Shown: in pieces, positions 17,168 to 26,170 of the stretch
How positions within the stretch are numbered: position 1 is the stretch's first letter
Layout of the letters: each line of letters starts with the position of its first letter
NCBI RefSeq assembly: GCF_012295575.1
Contig: NZ_CP051180.1
Location: 1,302,001-1,366,000 of the forward strand
Source: Ferrimonas lipolytica
GTDB lineage: Bacteria; Pseudomonadota; Gammaproteobacteria; Enterobacterales; Shewanellaceae
DNA: 64,000 bases
Direction: 5' to 3'
Program-made: the position numbers and the translations under genes
The notes under the pieces: model-generated
Told to the model about the DNA's origin: nothing
Database searches by the model: none
The model's input: only the letters and a program-made list of their open reading frames with translations

Positions 17168-18009
17168 TGAGACGAGCTAATTTTGTATTCATTGTCGTGA
17201 TGCTGTTAAGCCAATCGGTACTGGCGGCGCCGATTAAGATTGCGGCGTTGACGCCAAGTTCGGTTGAGTTGCTGTTTGCTGTTGGCGCTGGTGACAACAT
17301 CATTGCTACCGTCGAGTACGCCGATTACCCCGAACAAGCACAGCAGATCGAACGCGTTGGCAGTTATGATCATTTTAATATGGAGCGGTTACTGTTATTG
17401 CAGCCTGATGCAGTGGTAGTTGCGTTTGCTGACACCAATCAACAGTTGTTGGGGCAGTTACAAATGCTGCGGGTTCCTATTATTGATTCGAGCGTAACCG
17501 AGTTAAACCAGTTACCGCAGCGCTTAGTTGAGTTGGCTCAGCTTACGGACATGCCACAACATGGTGAGCAACTGGCACAGCAATTTAAGCGAAGATTGCA
17601 ACATATCACCGAAAAATATCAGCATAAGCCATCAGTGTCGGTGTTTTATCAGGTATGGCCAGAGCCACTGACAACGGTATCCTCTGGTTGGATCGATAAT
17701 ATGATCAATCGATGTGGTGGCCGTAATGTCTTTGCTCAAAGCATTGCCGATTATCCCCAGGTCAGTTTAGAGCAGGTGATAGTGCGATCGCCGCAACTGA
17801 TTTTACTGCCGGTAGCAGCGAGCCAGTATCGAAGTGAGGTTGATCTATGGAGTGATTGGCCGGAACTGCCTGCAGTAAAGAATGAGATGATGATTGAGAT
17901 CAATGCCGATTGGGTACATCGCAGCGGGCCACGTTCTCTCGATGGGCTAGAACAGATCTGTGTTGCTGTCGATCATGCCCGCTCAGTTGCCAAAAACGAG
18001 TCTCCTTGA
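17167..18009 (+). CDS. btuF: BtuF-type periplasmic cobalamin-binding protein
   Basis: 280 residues, with a signal peptide ending at LAA (about 21). Two class III binding-protein lobes are visible: IAALTPSSVELLFAVGAGDNIIATVEYADYP and YDHFNMERLLLLQPDAVVV in the first, GGRNVFAQSIADYPQVSLEQVIVRSPQLIL in the second. E. coli BtuF is 266. It delivers B12 to BtuCD. Overlap with btuC (TAATG) shows coupling. It is last in the operon. Confidence 0.92.
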   Translation: MRRANFVFIVVMLLSQSVLAAPIKIAALTPSSVELLFAVGAGDNIIATVEYADYPEQAQQIERVGSYDHFNMERLLLLQPDAVVVAFADTNQQLLGQLQMLRVPIIDSSVTELNQLPQRLVELAQLTDMPQHGEQLAQQFKRRLQHITEKYQHKPSVSVFYQVWPEPLTTVSSGWIDNMINRCGGRNVFAQSIADYPQVSLEQVIVRSPQLILLPVAASQYRSEVDLWSDWPELPAVKNEMMIEINADWVHRSGPRSLDGLEQICVAVDHARSVAKNESP

Positions 18010-18023
18010 CCGCTTATGTTGCA

Positions 18024-18043
18024 TGGCGCCGATGCGGGCGCCA
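18024..18043 (+). terminator. GC-rich hairpin after btuF
   Basis: TGGCGCC-GATGCG-GGCGCCA gives a perfect 7-bp stem 15 bases past btuF, with no T-tract. It may be a 3' stabiliser or weak terminator of the btu operon. Confidence 0.5.
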
Positions 18044-18091
18044 CGGTTGGTGTGATAACGTGGTGCTATAAGCAGTAGAAAGGGATTTACC

Positions 18092-19882
18092 ATGCGCGGA
18101 AGCGGTACTTATGTTCACTATTCTGAGGTGAACTGGCGCACATTGGGCAGTTTGTTGCCTTATTTGATGGAGTTTCGTGGCCGAGTGCTGTTGGCGCTGT
18201 TATGTCTGGTAGCAGCTAAGGTCGCCAGTGTGGGCTTACCGTTTATCCTCAAAGAGGTTATCGACAACCTTGATGGCCAGCGCACATTGGAAGTGGTGGC
18301 GATGCCACTGGCACTGTTAGTGGCATACGGCGTAGTTCGCTTTGCTAATGTCCTTTTTGGTGAATTGCGCGACACGCTGTTTGGTCGGGTAACTGAACGA
18401 GCCATGCGCCGAGTCGGCCTCAAGGTCTTTAGTCATCTTCATAACCTTGATCTTGCCTTTCACCTTAATCGACAAACCGGTGGTTTATCTCGAGAGATCG
18501 AACGCGGGGTTAATGGCATCAGCTTCTTGATGCGATTTATGGTGTTCAACATCGGCCCAACGTTACTAGAGGTTGGCTTAGTTATAGGCTTGCTGTGGAA
18601 GAACTATCAAGGCGGCTATGCCTTAATCGTTTTTATCGCGGTGGTGCTTTATATCAGTTTCTCAGTAGTGGCGACTGAATGGCGTACCAGTTTTGTGCGG
18701 CAGATGAATGCAGCAGAGTCCGCATCCAGTACCCGGGCCATCGATAGTTTGATTAACTTCGAAACGGTAAAGTATTTTGCAAATGAGCAAAATGAAGCCG
18801 ACGCCTATGACGAGGGTCTAGCTAAGTGGGAACAAGCGCGTCGTAAAAACCGCCTCAGTTTGTTTGCGCTTAATGGCGGCCAATCACTGATCATCGCTAT
18901 TGCCATGACCAGCGCCATGGTGCTGGCAGCTAGTGATGTCCTTAATGGGGCGATGACCCTTGGTGATTTTGCGCTGATTAACGCCTTTATGATGCAAGTG
19001 TTTATGCCGTTAGGCTTCTTAGGGTTTGTGTACCGTGAGATGAAAGGCAGCATGGCCAATATTGAAAAGATGTTTGGTTTACTTGCGGTTGCTCCTACGG
19101 TGCAAGATAAACCCAAGGCTAGCCAGCTTAACGCTCATGATGGTAGCGTCACTTTCAACAATGTCTCTTTTCGTTACCAAGCCCAACGGCCAATCCTTAC
19201 TGGGTTGAGTTTTACCGCTAAACCGATGCAAAAGGTTGCCCTAGTCGGTGCCAGTGGCGCCGGTAAGTCAACCATATCGAAATTGCTACTGCGCTTTTAC
19301 GATGTGGATAGTGGCAGTGTTGAGATTGATGGCCAAGATATCCGCGATGTTAGTCAGTATTCGTTACGCAAGGCGATCGGTGTGGTGCCACAAGATACGG
19401 TGCTATTTAATAACACGATTCTTGAAAACGTTCGCTACGGTCGCCTCGATGCAACTGACGCAGAGGTAATGGCGGCGCTTAAAATTGCCCATCTTGAGGA
19501 GTTTGTTAAAACCTTACCGGATGGTTTAGCAACCAAGGTTGGCGAACGGGGCTTGAAGCTTTCCGGTGGTGAGAAGCAGCGTGTTGCTATTGCCCGCGCT
19601 GTATTGAAACGCCCCAAGATCATGGTATTTGATGAAGCAACCTCGTCACTTGACAGTCGTTCCGAGCAAAGCATTCTTGCGGCGCTGGCGGATGTATCGC
19701 AACGGCAAACTACCCTAGTGATAGCGCACCGATTATCAACCATTGTTGATGCGGATCAGATCTTAGTGATTGGTGAGGGCCAGATAATAGAGCAGGGCGA
19801 TCATCACAGCCTGCTTGAACGCGATGGGGCGTACACTAAGTTATGGCGGTTTCAACAAAACCACTCAGTTGATCCGATATAA
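18092..19882 (+). CDS. Atm1/ABCB7-type ABC exporter (fused permease-ATPase)
   Basis: 596 residues. Six membrane helices (about 30-320) precede an ATPase domain with Walker A GASGAGKST (386-394), LSGGEKQR (490-497) and DEATSSLD (514-521). The NFETVKYFANE stretch at 222-232 matches the glutathione-binding region of the Atm1/HMT family. Bacterial members export glutathione-linked metals or persulfides at the inner membrane. AGAAAGGG before the ATG is a good ribosome site. Its 3' end overlaps the convergent tus gene by 18 bases. The substrate is inferred, not seen. Confidence 0.9.
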   Translation: MRGSGTYVHYSEVNWRTLGSLLPYLMEFRGRVLLALLCLVAAKVASVGLPFILKEVIDNLDGQRTLEVVAMPLALLVAYGVVRFANVLFGELRDTLFGRVTERAMRRVGLKVFSHLHNLDLAFHLNRQTGGLSREIERGVNGISFLMRFMVFNIGPTLLEVGLVIGLLWKNYQGGYALIVFIAVVLYISFSVVATEWRTSFVRQMNAAESASSTRAIDSLINFETVKYFANEQNEADAYDEGLAKWEQARRKNRLSLFALNGGQSLIIAIAMTSAMVLAASDVLNGAMTLGDFALINAFMMQVFMPLGFLGFVYREMKGSMANIEKMFGLLAVAPTVQDKPKASQLNAHDGSVTFNNVSFRYQAQRPILTGLSFTAKPMQKVALVGASGAGKSTISKLLLRFYDVDSGSVEIDGQDIRDVSQYSLRKAIGVVPQDTVLFNNTILENVRYGRLDATDAEVMAALKIAHLEEFVKTLPDGLATKVGERGLKLSGGEKQRVAIARAVLKRPKIMVFDEATSSLDSRSEQSILAALADVSQRQTTLVIAHRLSTIVDADQILVIGEGQIIEQGDHHSLLERDGAYTKLWRFQQNHSVDPI

Positions 19883-20779
19883 ATGTAGCCGTGGAATAAG
19901 CAGTTCGCCTTTAGCAGGTGGGTAGTCGCTTTGCTGCCAATCCGGTAACGGCACAACCTCGATCGGTTCTGCTTGTTCAATAAGCAGCGGCAGATTGGCA
20001 GGGGTTTGGGTTCGCCCCCCTTGGCTAAACTGGATAAACGCGGTTGGTCGCAGTCCACCTTCTCTGTCGATTCGAAGTTCAACGTTCGCGGGCAACGAAT
20101 CTACAGCACGATACTCCTGCTCAATGTTTTGCCGCCAGGCCGGCATATCGGCGATAACTTTGCCTGGACTGCTAAGGCTGTTGTGCAGTCGGGTAAGGAT
20201 TTCATGCTTACTGGTTTTGGCGACAATTCGCTTTGCGACCCAACCAAACCTTACTCGTTTGATCCCTTGGCCGATCATCATTGGACTACGGTAGTAGTGC
20301 ATGGTGATTAGGTTTGGGGCGATATCGTGAAGAATTTCGAAACGCAGATCCTGCTTGTTTGGTGCCGCAGCGGTAATGCGGTGTAGCGAGGCTTTAAAGG
20401 TATCAATGCTTTGATCTAGTTGCTGACAAAGCTCAGCTAGCTTGCTGTTTGGGGATGGGTTAAAACGAATTAATCCGGGGTAACGTCTTACACGTTGACT
20501 TTGCACATCATCGCCGTTGCGATACAGATCCTTAATGGCATCGGTGATAAGCCCGTGAGCAGAGCTGTTGTTTATTGCAGCGACGTTGATCTGTTCAAAC
20601 CGATGCAGTGGTTGCGTTTGCAAACTGCCAGGGAGTTTACACAACAGTTGCTGCAATGGCGCTCGTTGGGCCAATGTCTCGACCAGTCGCTGTCGCAGTT
20701 GTTGGCTGGCAGCAAACTTATCATGCAATTGCTGCGAGTCGATGGCAGTGAGTATGGGGGAGTTGATTGTCGTTATCAT
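19865..20779 (-). CDS. tus: Tus, replication terminus (Ter) binding protein
   Basis: 304 residues (E. coli Tus 309). Identity is clearest in the second half: RFEILHDIAPNLITMHYYR, VRFGWVAKRI (176-185), EILTRLHNSLSSPGKV, QEYRAVDSLPANVELRI, and the C-terminal LIPRLHLY (294-301), which matches the E. coli ending. In E. coli, Phe140 and His144 help form the pocket that captures the flipped Ter cytosine; the equivalent Phe147 and His151 are present here. Tus bound to Ter halts replication forks from one direction. It is convergent with and overlaps the exporter gene. I recognised it from family memory; the N-terminal third is divergent. Confidence 0.92.
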   Translation of the reverse strand: MITTINSPILTAIDSQQLHDKFAASQQLRQRLVETLAQRAPLQQLLCKLPGSLQTQPLHRFEQINVAAINNSSAHGLITDAIKDLYRNGDDVQSQRVRRYPGLIRFNPSPNSKLAELCQQLDQSIDTFKASLHRITAAAPNKQDLRFEILHDIAPNLITMHYYRSPMMIGQGIKRVRFGWVAKRIVAKTSKHEILTRLHNSLSSPGKVIADMPAWRQNIEQEYRAVDSLPANVELRIDREGGLRPTAFIQFSQGGRTQTPANLPLLIEQAEPIEVVPLPDWQQSDYPPAKGELLIPRLHLYRIN

Positions 20780-20810
20780 TAATATTACTTCAAGCAGCAG
20801 ATTAGAGTGA

Positions 20811-20833
20811 CGTAGATGCCTACATACTTAGAT
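20811..20833 (-). other. Possible degenerate Ter site upstream of tus
   Basis: On the minus strand this reads TAAGTATGT, identical to the left part of E. coli TerB, followed by AGGCATCTACG instead of TGTAACTAAAG. It lies about 32 bases upstream of the tus ATG, the position of the autoregulatory TerB in E. coli. The critical GTTGTAAC core is not conserved, so this is only a candidate. Confidence 0.25.
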
Positions 20834-20904
20834 TTAGTTTAGCATCGAATTGGGCTGTAACCAGGTGGAATTCGGTATTGAATGGCTAATACGGCCGCCA
20901 AGAT

Positions 20905-20938
20905 CAAAAAACGCACAAACCATAACGGAGTGTGCGTT
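20905..20938 (-). terminator. Terminator of ppaC
   Basis: AACGCACA/TGTGCGTT stem around a 12-base loop; on the minus strand it is followed by a run of T. It lies about 63 bases past the ppaC stop. Confidence 0.8.
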
Positions 20939-21001
20939 GTTATTACTGTGACTCATTAACGGTTGCTAGCTGCTGGGCTAACTAAGAATCAAAGTGAGTG
21001 G

Positions 21002-21904
21002 TTAGCCAGTAAATACGCCGTTTAGCCACGGTAACATCTGTTTTTTACGGCTCAGGCAGTTGTCAAAGGTCAACTCTGGGTTCGCATCGATTAGCATCTG
21101 CGCTGCTGGGCCGGCAACTAGTAGGCGCGTTTGCTCGCTACGGATATTTGTCAGCATCAGTACTGCAACGTCTTTGCCGTTAGCAGCGACACGCTGTTCC
21201 AGTGCCGCTTGCAGATCTGCTTCCATCGCCGCAGTTTGTGCGAAATCAGCCAGTTCTAATTGACCAACGGTCAATGTTTTACCACCAAACTCAAAACTCT
21301 TAACGTCTTTATCGAGTAACTCGTTGGCGTTCATGCCGTTTAGATCAGTTTTGGCAACCAACAGATCAGCAGTGAACTGCTCAACGTCAACTTGTGCGAT
21401 TGGCGCGATCAGGTCAACTAACTCAACGTCACGAGCGGTGGTGGTAGGCGACTTCAAACCAACGGTGTCGGATAGCAATGCCGCAAGCATCAACACTGCC
21501 AACGGTTGAGTTAGCTGTGCGCCGTGGATCTGGTACAACTCGTGCAGTACAGAAGCGGTAGAGCCAAGTGGCATCATCCATGCTTCCAATGGGCCATGGC
21601 TTTGCAGCGTACCCATGCGGTGGTGATCGACCAGACCAACGATATGCGCCTGGGGCAAATCGCTAGGGCCCTGTTCCTGTTCACAGAAATCGACCAAGTA
21701 TACCTTTTCACCGGCCAATGGTTTATCAAGAACCGGCGGCAGTTCTAGGCCAGCAGCTTCGAAGATAAATTGGGTCTCACGGCTCGCTTCGCCTGGACGA
21801 AACGCGGTTGCGTCCATACCGCGGTGGTTTAACCAATGTGCGGCGATTACTGCGCTGCAAATACTGTCGCTGTCTGGGCTTAAGTGGCCGAATACGTGGA
21901 TCAT
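21002..21904 (-). CDS. ppaC: Manganese-dependent (family II) inorganic pyrophosphatase
   Basis: 300 residues, usual length about 305-310. DHH-family motifs are visible: GHLSPDSDS (6-14), VDFCE, VDHHRMG and the C-terminal SRKKQMLPWL, which contains the phosphate-binding SRKKQ of family II enzymes. It hydrolyses pyrophosphate to two phosphates in the cytoplasm, using Mn2+. It is a single gene with a terminator at 20905. Confidence 0.95.
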   Translation of the reverse strand: MIHVFGHLSPDSDSICSAVIAAHWLNHRGMDATAFRPGEASRETQFIFEAAGLELPPVLDKPLAGEKVYLVDFCEQEQGPSDLPQAHIVGLVDHHRMGTLQSHGPLEAWMMPLGSTASVLHELYQIHGAQLTQPLAVLMLAALLSDTVGLKSPTTTARDVELVDLIAPIAQVDVEQFTADLLVAKTDLNGMNANELLDKDVKSFEFGGKTLTVGQLELADFAQTAAMEADLQAALEQRVAANGKDVAVLMLTNIRSEQTRLLVAGPAAQMLIDANPELTFDNCLSRKKQMLPWLNGVFTG

Positions 21905-22148
21905 GGGAGCTACCTCTGTGTCGAACCGTTCTCTGCGAAGAACTGCGTTCCGAATAATAGATTAACCGGCGAAATGTAATGGCCTTCAAACGTGATGTCC
22001 ATCACCTTAATGGCATATTGCAGCAGAGATCGCACATTATAAATCCGCTTGGGCAACCTATGACCAGTTAAATCCACTTAAAAATAGTACTTTACATTAC
22101 CGATAATGTTGCCAAGATGTTAACTTAATCAAGTGACAAGGAATGTTC

Positions 22149-22703
22149 ATGATTAACTTATCATCAGTGGAAGACTCCCAACTCGGTCTAGCGTCGCAAA
22201 CAACTAACGGCGACGATGGTCAACAAATGGCTGTATTGCTGTACCAGCAACTGCGGCTGCGAGCGCGTTCAGTTAAAAGTCGGCTGCCACAATGTGCCAC
22301 ACTCGATTCGCGGGCGCTCATTCATGAGGCGTACGCTAAGTTTGCGGTCAATGGTCGCCGTTATAACGATGAAAACCACTTTCTTGCGGTCGCCAGCACG
22401 GCGATGAGACATGTACTTATTGATTACCTTCGTCAAAAACAAGCGAGTAAACGTGATAGTGAAGGGGTCGATCTCAGCCAGTTCATTGGCGAGAGCCAAT
22501 TAGATCAAATTGCTGAAATCGACGATGCCCTTAAACGTTTTGAACACCATTACAAGCGTGAGCACGATGTTGCGGTTTACCGTATCTTCGGTGGATTGAC
22601 CGTGGCTGAGGTTGCTAATGTTGTAGGGGTATCAATCGCAACGGTAAAACGCGATTGGGCGTTTGCGCAAAGTTGGCTTTATAAGAATATCACTCGCTGT
22701 TGA
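22149..22703 (+). CDS. ECF-type RNA polymerase sigma factor, kinase-linked class
   Basis: 184 residues from the ATG at 22149, which has AAGGA six bases upstream; the in-frame ATG at 22143 would sit on top of it. Region 2 includes LDSRALIHEAYAKF and FLAVASTAMRHVLIDYLRQKQASKR; region 4 is the helix-turn-helix GLTVAEVANVVGVSIATVKRDWAFAQSWL. The pattern matches ECF-like factors paired with Ser/Thr kinases (ECF43/EcfP type), which are activated by phosphorylation rather than by anti-sigma release. Its stop overlaps the start of the kinase gene, a strong functional link. No anti-sigma gene is present. Confidence 0.88.
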   Translation: MINLSSVEDSQLGLASQTTNGDDGQQMAVLLYQQLRLRARSVKSRLPQCATLDSRALIHEAYAKFAVNGRRYNDENHFLAVASTAMRHVLIDYLRQKQASKRDSEGVDLSQFIGESQLDQIAEIDDALKRFEHHYKREHDVAVYRIFGGLTVAEVANVVGVSIATVKRDWAFAQSWLYKNITRC

Positions 22704-24799
22704 AGCCCAACGCCGTGGATATTGAGTCACAGCCGGCACTGATAAAGAAATACTTCCAGCAAGTGGCTGCGCTTACCGCTGAGCAGCAAGCTCCTTTTTT
22801 GGATGCACTACCAGTGGATATCCGTGATGAGGTGCAACAGCTGGTCGATCAAAGTGCCTGCTCCCGGGCGTATTTTCAGTCTGTTTCGGAATCTATTTTT
22901 GGAGCCGAAGAGGTGATCAAGGCCGATCCTTTTGATCTATGTGGATCGAGCATCGGCGATTATCGCGTAACTGAAGTGATAGCCAGCGGCGGTATGGGGG
23001 TTGTATATCGCGGCTTGGATATGCAGTTGCAGCGCCCCGTGGCACTAAAGCTACTTATCAGCACCGATGGCCATAACGCAGTCGGCCGGCAACAATTACT
23101 ACGAGAAGCCCGTGCTGTTAGCCGTTTAAGTCATCCAAATATTGGTATCACTTACGGCATAACATCATCTGAGCGTCAGCAAGACGTTATGGTGATGGAG
23201 TATTACCGTGGCGAGACTATTCAACAAAAACTCGATAACAACAGTATTGAACCAGCGAAGATTCACGCTTGGGTACTGCAGCTGTTGTCTGGCCTCAAAC
23301 ATGCGCACCAGCATGGGCTCATTCATCGCGATATTAAGCCAAGCAATCTTATGGTTACCGAAGATGGCAGCATTAGGATCCTAGATTTTGGATTAGCGAT
23401 AAATGGCAATGATGGGGCCGTGCGACAAGGCGAAGGCACCACCGCCTATATGAGTCCCGAGCAGATCCGCCTGCAGCCAATAACCCACGCGACTGATTTG
23501 TGGTCTGCGGGTGTGGTGTTACTGGAATTAGCAGTGTCGGTGGGGTGGCTTGATAGGGTTAACGCGTATACCTGGGCGCAGAATCCGGCGATTAGTAGCA
23601 ATCGTGGGCCGCAATGGCTTCAGCAGCTATTAAACCAACTGTTGATTTTAGATGCTGAGCTAAGAGTTGCGACACCCGCGGCGATTAGTAAACCTAGCGC
23701 TAGTGTGTTGTTGGCACTGTTCGCTAATATACGACCTTGGTATTCAGCCGCTGTTGCTGCCGTGGTTATATCGATTAGCGCGCTAGCGCTGGAACCAGTT
23801 GAAACGCCGATCCCAAGCCACAAAGTGGTTAGCCTTTATGTTGAAGCTAAGCCGACTAAAGCTGAGCAAGCGTTCATATTCGAACTCAACCAATGGCTCA
23901 AATTTGTTGACGGCAATAGCCCTAAGCTCAGTTATCTTGGTATCGAATCTAATCAGCAACCACTGGAGGGTGAGAATGTTCGGCTTACTCTATCGGTGCA
24001 GCACCTAGAAGCGGGTTTCACTGCTAAGTTGACTGCGACTAACGACCAGCAGCAGCCCTATCGCCGTTGGTTACGACACACTGCATCGGTTCATCCAAAT
24101 CTAGTGCTGCAAGATCTTCGTAGTGAATTAGCCTTGTTTCTCGAGATACCACTAGAACAGGCGGTCGCTCTTACACCGAGCGCTTCTTTTGCTAGCCTCG
24201 AAGCCTTTAAGCTTATGACCCAAGTTAATGGTGAGCTGGCGGCTATTCAGCAGCAACTTATTACCGATTTGGACCAGCTTACGCACCTTGAGTCAATATT
24301 GATTAAAGCGAATGAGATGGAGAGTAATGCCGCGATAGATACTGGATTAGCCACTATCTACCGACTTAGATATGAGCATGATGGCGCTATTGAAAATCTG
24401 CAAATGGCACAGTTTTTTATAACTAGTGGCTTCACTAAAGACAGAAAATTACTGCCAGCATACATTGAGATGACGCGGATTTTATTGTTAAAAGGGGAGG
24501 TGGCCACCGCCATCACGACATTATCGTTGGCGCTCGATCTGTATCCAAATCATTGCGATCTTCATTTTGCTTTAGCAGAAACCTATTTAGCCATTGAGGA
24601 TATAACAGCGCTAGATAAGGCATTGCAGGTTTACCAGAAGGTTGCCCCCTTTGATTGGCGGGTGTACAACCTGTTAGGCAAGGCTGCAATTGCGCGTGAT
24701 GATCATAATGAAGCGTTAAAGCAATTTAAGCACGCGCTTGAGATCCGTCCCAATCAACCATTTATTCGCAATCAAATAGCGCAAATTCCATCGGTATAG
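22700..24799 (+). CDS. Membrane Ser/Thr protein kinase with TPR periplasmic domain
   Basis: 699 residues from TTG at 22700 (overlap TTGA with the sigma stop); a GTG at 22715 is an alternative. The kinase domain (about 88-345) has GGMGVVYRG (97-105), catalytic Lys117, HRDIKPSN (209-216), DFG (229-231) and MSPEQ, so it should be active. A single transmembrane helix lies at 347-364, then about 330 residues outside the membrane ending in TPR-like repeats (LDLYPNHCDLHFALAETYL; VYNLLGKAAIARDDHNEAL). Likely it senses an envelope signal and phosphorylates the coupled sigma factor, as PknT does for EcfP; here this is inference from gene coupling. Confidence 0.88.
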   Translation: MKPNAVDIESQPALIKKYFQQVAALTAEQQAPFLDALPVDIRDEVQQLVDQSACSRAYFQSVSESIFGAEEVIKADPFDLCGSSIGDYRVTEVIASGGMGVVYRGLDMQLQRPVALKLLISTDGHNAVGRQQLLREARAVSRLSHPNIGITYGITSSERQQDVMVMEYYRGETIQQKLDNNSIEPAKIHAWVLQLLSGLKHAHQHGLIHRDIKPSNLMVTEDGSIRILDFGLAINGNDGAVRQGEGTTAYMSPEQIRLQPITHATDLWSAGVVLLELAVSVGWLDRVNAYTWAQNPAISSNRGPQWLQQLLNQLLILDAELRVATPAAISKPSASVLLALFANIRPWYSAAVAAVVISISALALEPVETPIPSHKVVSLYVEAKPTKAEQAFIFELNQWLKFVDGNSPKLSYLGIESNQQPLEGENVRLTLSVQHLEAGFTAKLTATNDQQQPYRRWLRHTASVHPNLVLQDLRSELALFLEIPLEQAVALTPSASFASLEAFKLMTQVNGELAAIQQQLITDLDQLTHLESILIKANEMESNAAIDTGLATIYRLRYEHDGAIENLQMAQFFITSGFTKDRKLLPAYIEMTRILLLKGEVATAITTLSLALDLYPNHCDLHFALAETYLAIEDITALDKALQVYQKVAPFDWRVYNLLGKAAIARDDHNEALKQFKHALEIRPNQPFIRNQIAQIPSV

Positions 24800-24959
24800 A
24801 TCGGTCAACGACTCGGCTTGTTACTGCGCTGATTTATCGTTGTCGTTTTTGTTATCGGTAATATTTGGCAAATAACCACATAATCTCTGAGCTGGTTAGC
24901 TTGCGGCTGTCGTTGTTATCTACATACCGACTGATTTTGCGTATCAAGTGGAGATGATT

Positions 24960-25682
24960 ATGGCGCGGGCACGAGTATGTTCTTCGGCGGCACTGGGGTT
25001 GATCCCTGTGTTTGCATTGGTTCCTGAACTTCGGCGCCATTCGTTACAACATATTGGTGAGGATTCGGAGCTTAGGGTTCGCTTCTTGAAATCAAATCTG
25101 GCTTTATTGCAAACGTTATCAACCGAATCTCCTTGCATCTATCTTATTGAAGCCGGTGAAGACACACCGTCGACGGCAAGCCAGTGTAAGCTTATTACTA
25201 AAACCAATTGTGTAGTTATTACCATTATTAGCTCGATAGAGCTTAGCGCCAATAGGGTTAGTTGTTGGCAAGCGGGGGCTGATTTGGTTTTAGCCGGCAA
25301 TTGCCAAAGCGAAGAGATCCTGTGGGCGTGTCGTAACCTCTATAAACGGCTTAACCCTGCTCATTCAGCTGTTGGTTATAAATCAGTTCCAAAGTGGAAG
25401 TTTGAACGGCAGACCTTACGCATTGTCCGTGCCGATGGTGCATCGGTACGATTGTCGAGGAATGAAGGGAAGGTTATGGTTGCACTGAATGGCGCTACTA
25501 ATCAGTTAGTTCGTCGTGAAACCTTATGGCGACTGCTTGATAGGTCCGACTGGCAATACAGCGACCGCACTCTCGATGTGCTGGTTGCGAGGATTCGGAC
25601 AAAGCTACGTTCGATAGAGATCGATTCCGCGGTTATTCTTACTCATTACGGTGCTGGCTATGAACTTCGGATTAATAGTTAA
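24960..25682 (+). CDS. OmpR-type winged-helix regulator with degenerate receiver
   Basis: 240 residues from the ATG at 24960, with GGAG seven bases upstream. The C-terminal third (about 150-238) is a winged-helix domain of the OmpR/PhoB type (LSRNEGKVMVALNGATNQLVRRETLW; DRTLDVLVARIRTKL; ILTHYGAGYEL). The N-terminal part has receiver-like alternation, but the position expected to hold the phospho-acceptor Asp reads YLIEAG, with Glu64. It may be phosphorylation-independent. No histidine kinase is adjacent; the nearest signalling genes are the sigma/kinase pair 160 bases upstream on the same strand. Targets are unknown. Confidence 0.8.
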   Translation: MARARVCSSAALGLIPVFALVPELRRHSLQHIGEDSELRVRFLKSNLALLQTLSTESPCIYLIEAGEDTPSTASQCKLITKTNCVVITIISSIELSANRVSCWQAGADLVLAGNCQSEEILWACRNLYKRLNPAHSAVGYKSVPKWKFERQTLRIVRADGASVRLSRNEGKVMVALNGATNQLVRRETLWRLLDRSDWQYSDRTLDVLVARIRTKLRSIEIDSAVILTHYGAGYELRINS

Positions 25683-25782
25683 CCGCAAACTGGCGGATTG
25701 TTAGACTGAGGTTTTAAATCATAGAATTTATTAAGAAAAAGGCTTTACAGTAGCGGCTGAGGCCACTAATATTCGCGGCGTC

Positions 25783-25873
25783 GGAGGGATGGCAGAGTGG
25801 TCGAATGCACCGGTCTTGAAAACCGGCAGGGGTTTATAGCTCCTCTAGGGTTCAAATCCCTATCCCTCCGCCA
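25783..25873 (+). tRNA. tRNA-Ser(TGA), second copy
   Basis: 91 nt with CCA, identical to the copy at 2103 over the whole gene. Flanks differ apart from a similar upstream GTCG shared with the copy at 26974. Confidence 0.97.
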
Positions 25874-25885
25874 TATCAAAAGATT

Positions 25886-25912
25886 AAGCCGCTGTTTTTA
25901 CAGCGGCTTTTT
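25886..25912 (+). terminator. Terminator after tRNA-Ser copy 2
   Basis: AAGCCGCTG-TTTTTA-CAGCGGCTT followed by TTT, 12 bases past the tRNA. Confidence 0.85.
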
Positions 25913-26170
25913 CGTATCTAGAGTTTCGAAAATCATCTTGCACATAATAGGTGGCACAGGTGTTTGTATTGAGACTGCCAAATAGGGTTTATTACACGCG
26001 TATCGCAACCCCGCTTCAACTACGTGAAAGCGGCTACCCTAAATCAAATTCTCCCTTGTGACCCGCAAGACCGCCTAGCTGAGAACGATAAAGCAGGGTC
26101 GGTAGTCCCCGATTAACTAACTGATGTCAAAGTAGAATTTTCTCGTAGGTTAAACACAGGAGATTCGAAA

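Noticed and set aside
25797-25985. 62-codon frame starting inside tRNA-Ser
   Set aside because: It overlaps the tRNA and its terminator; not a plausible gene.
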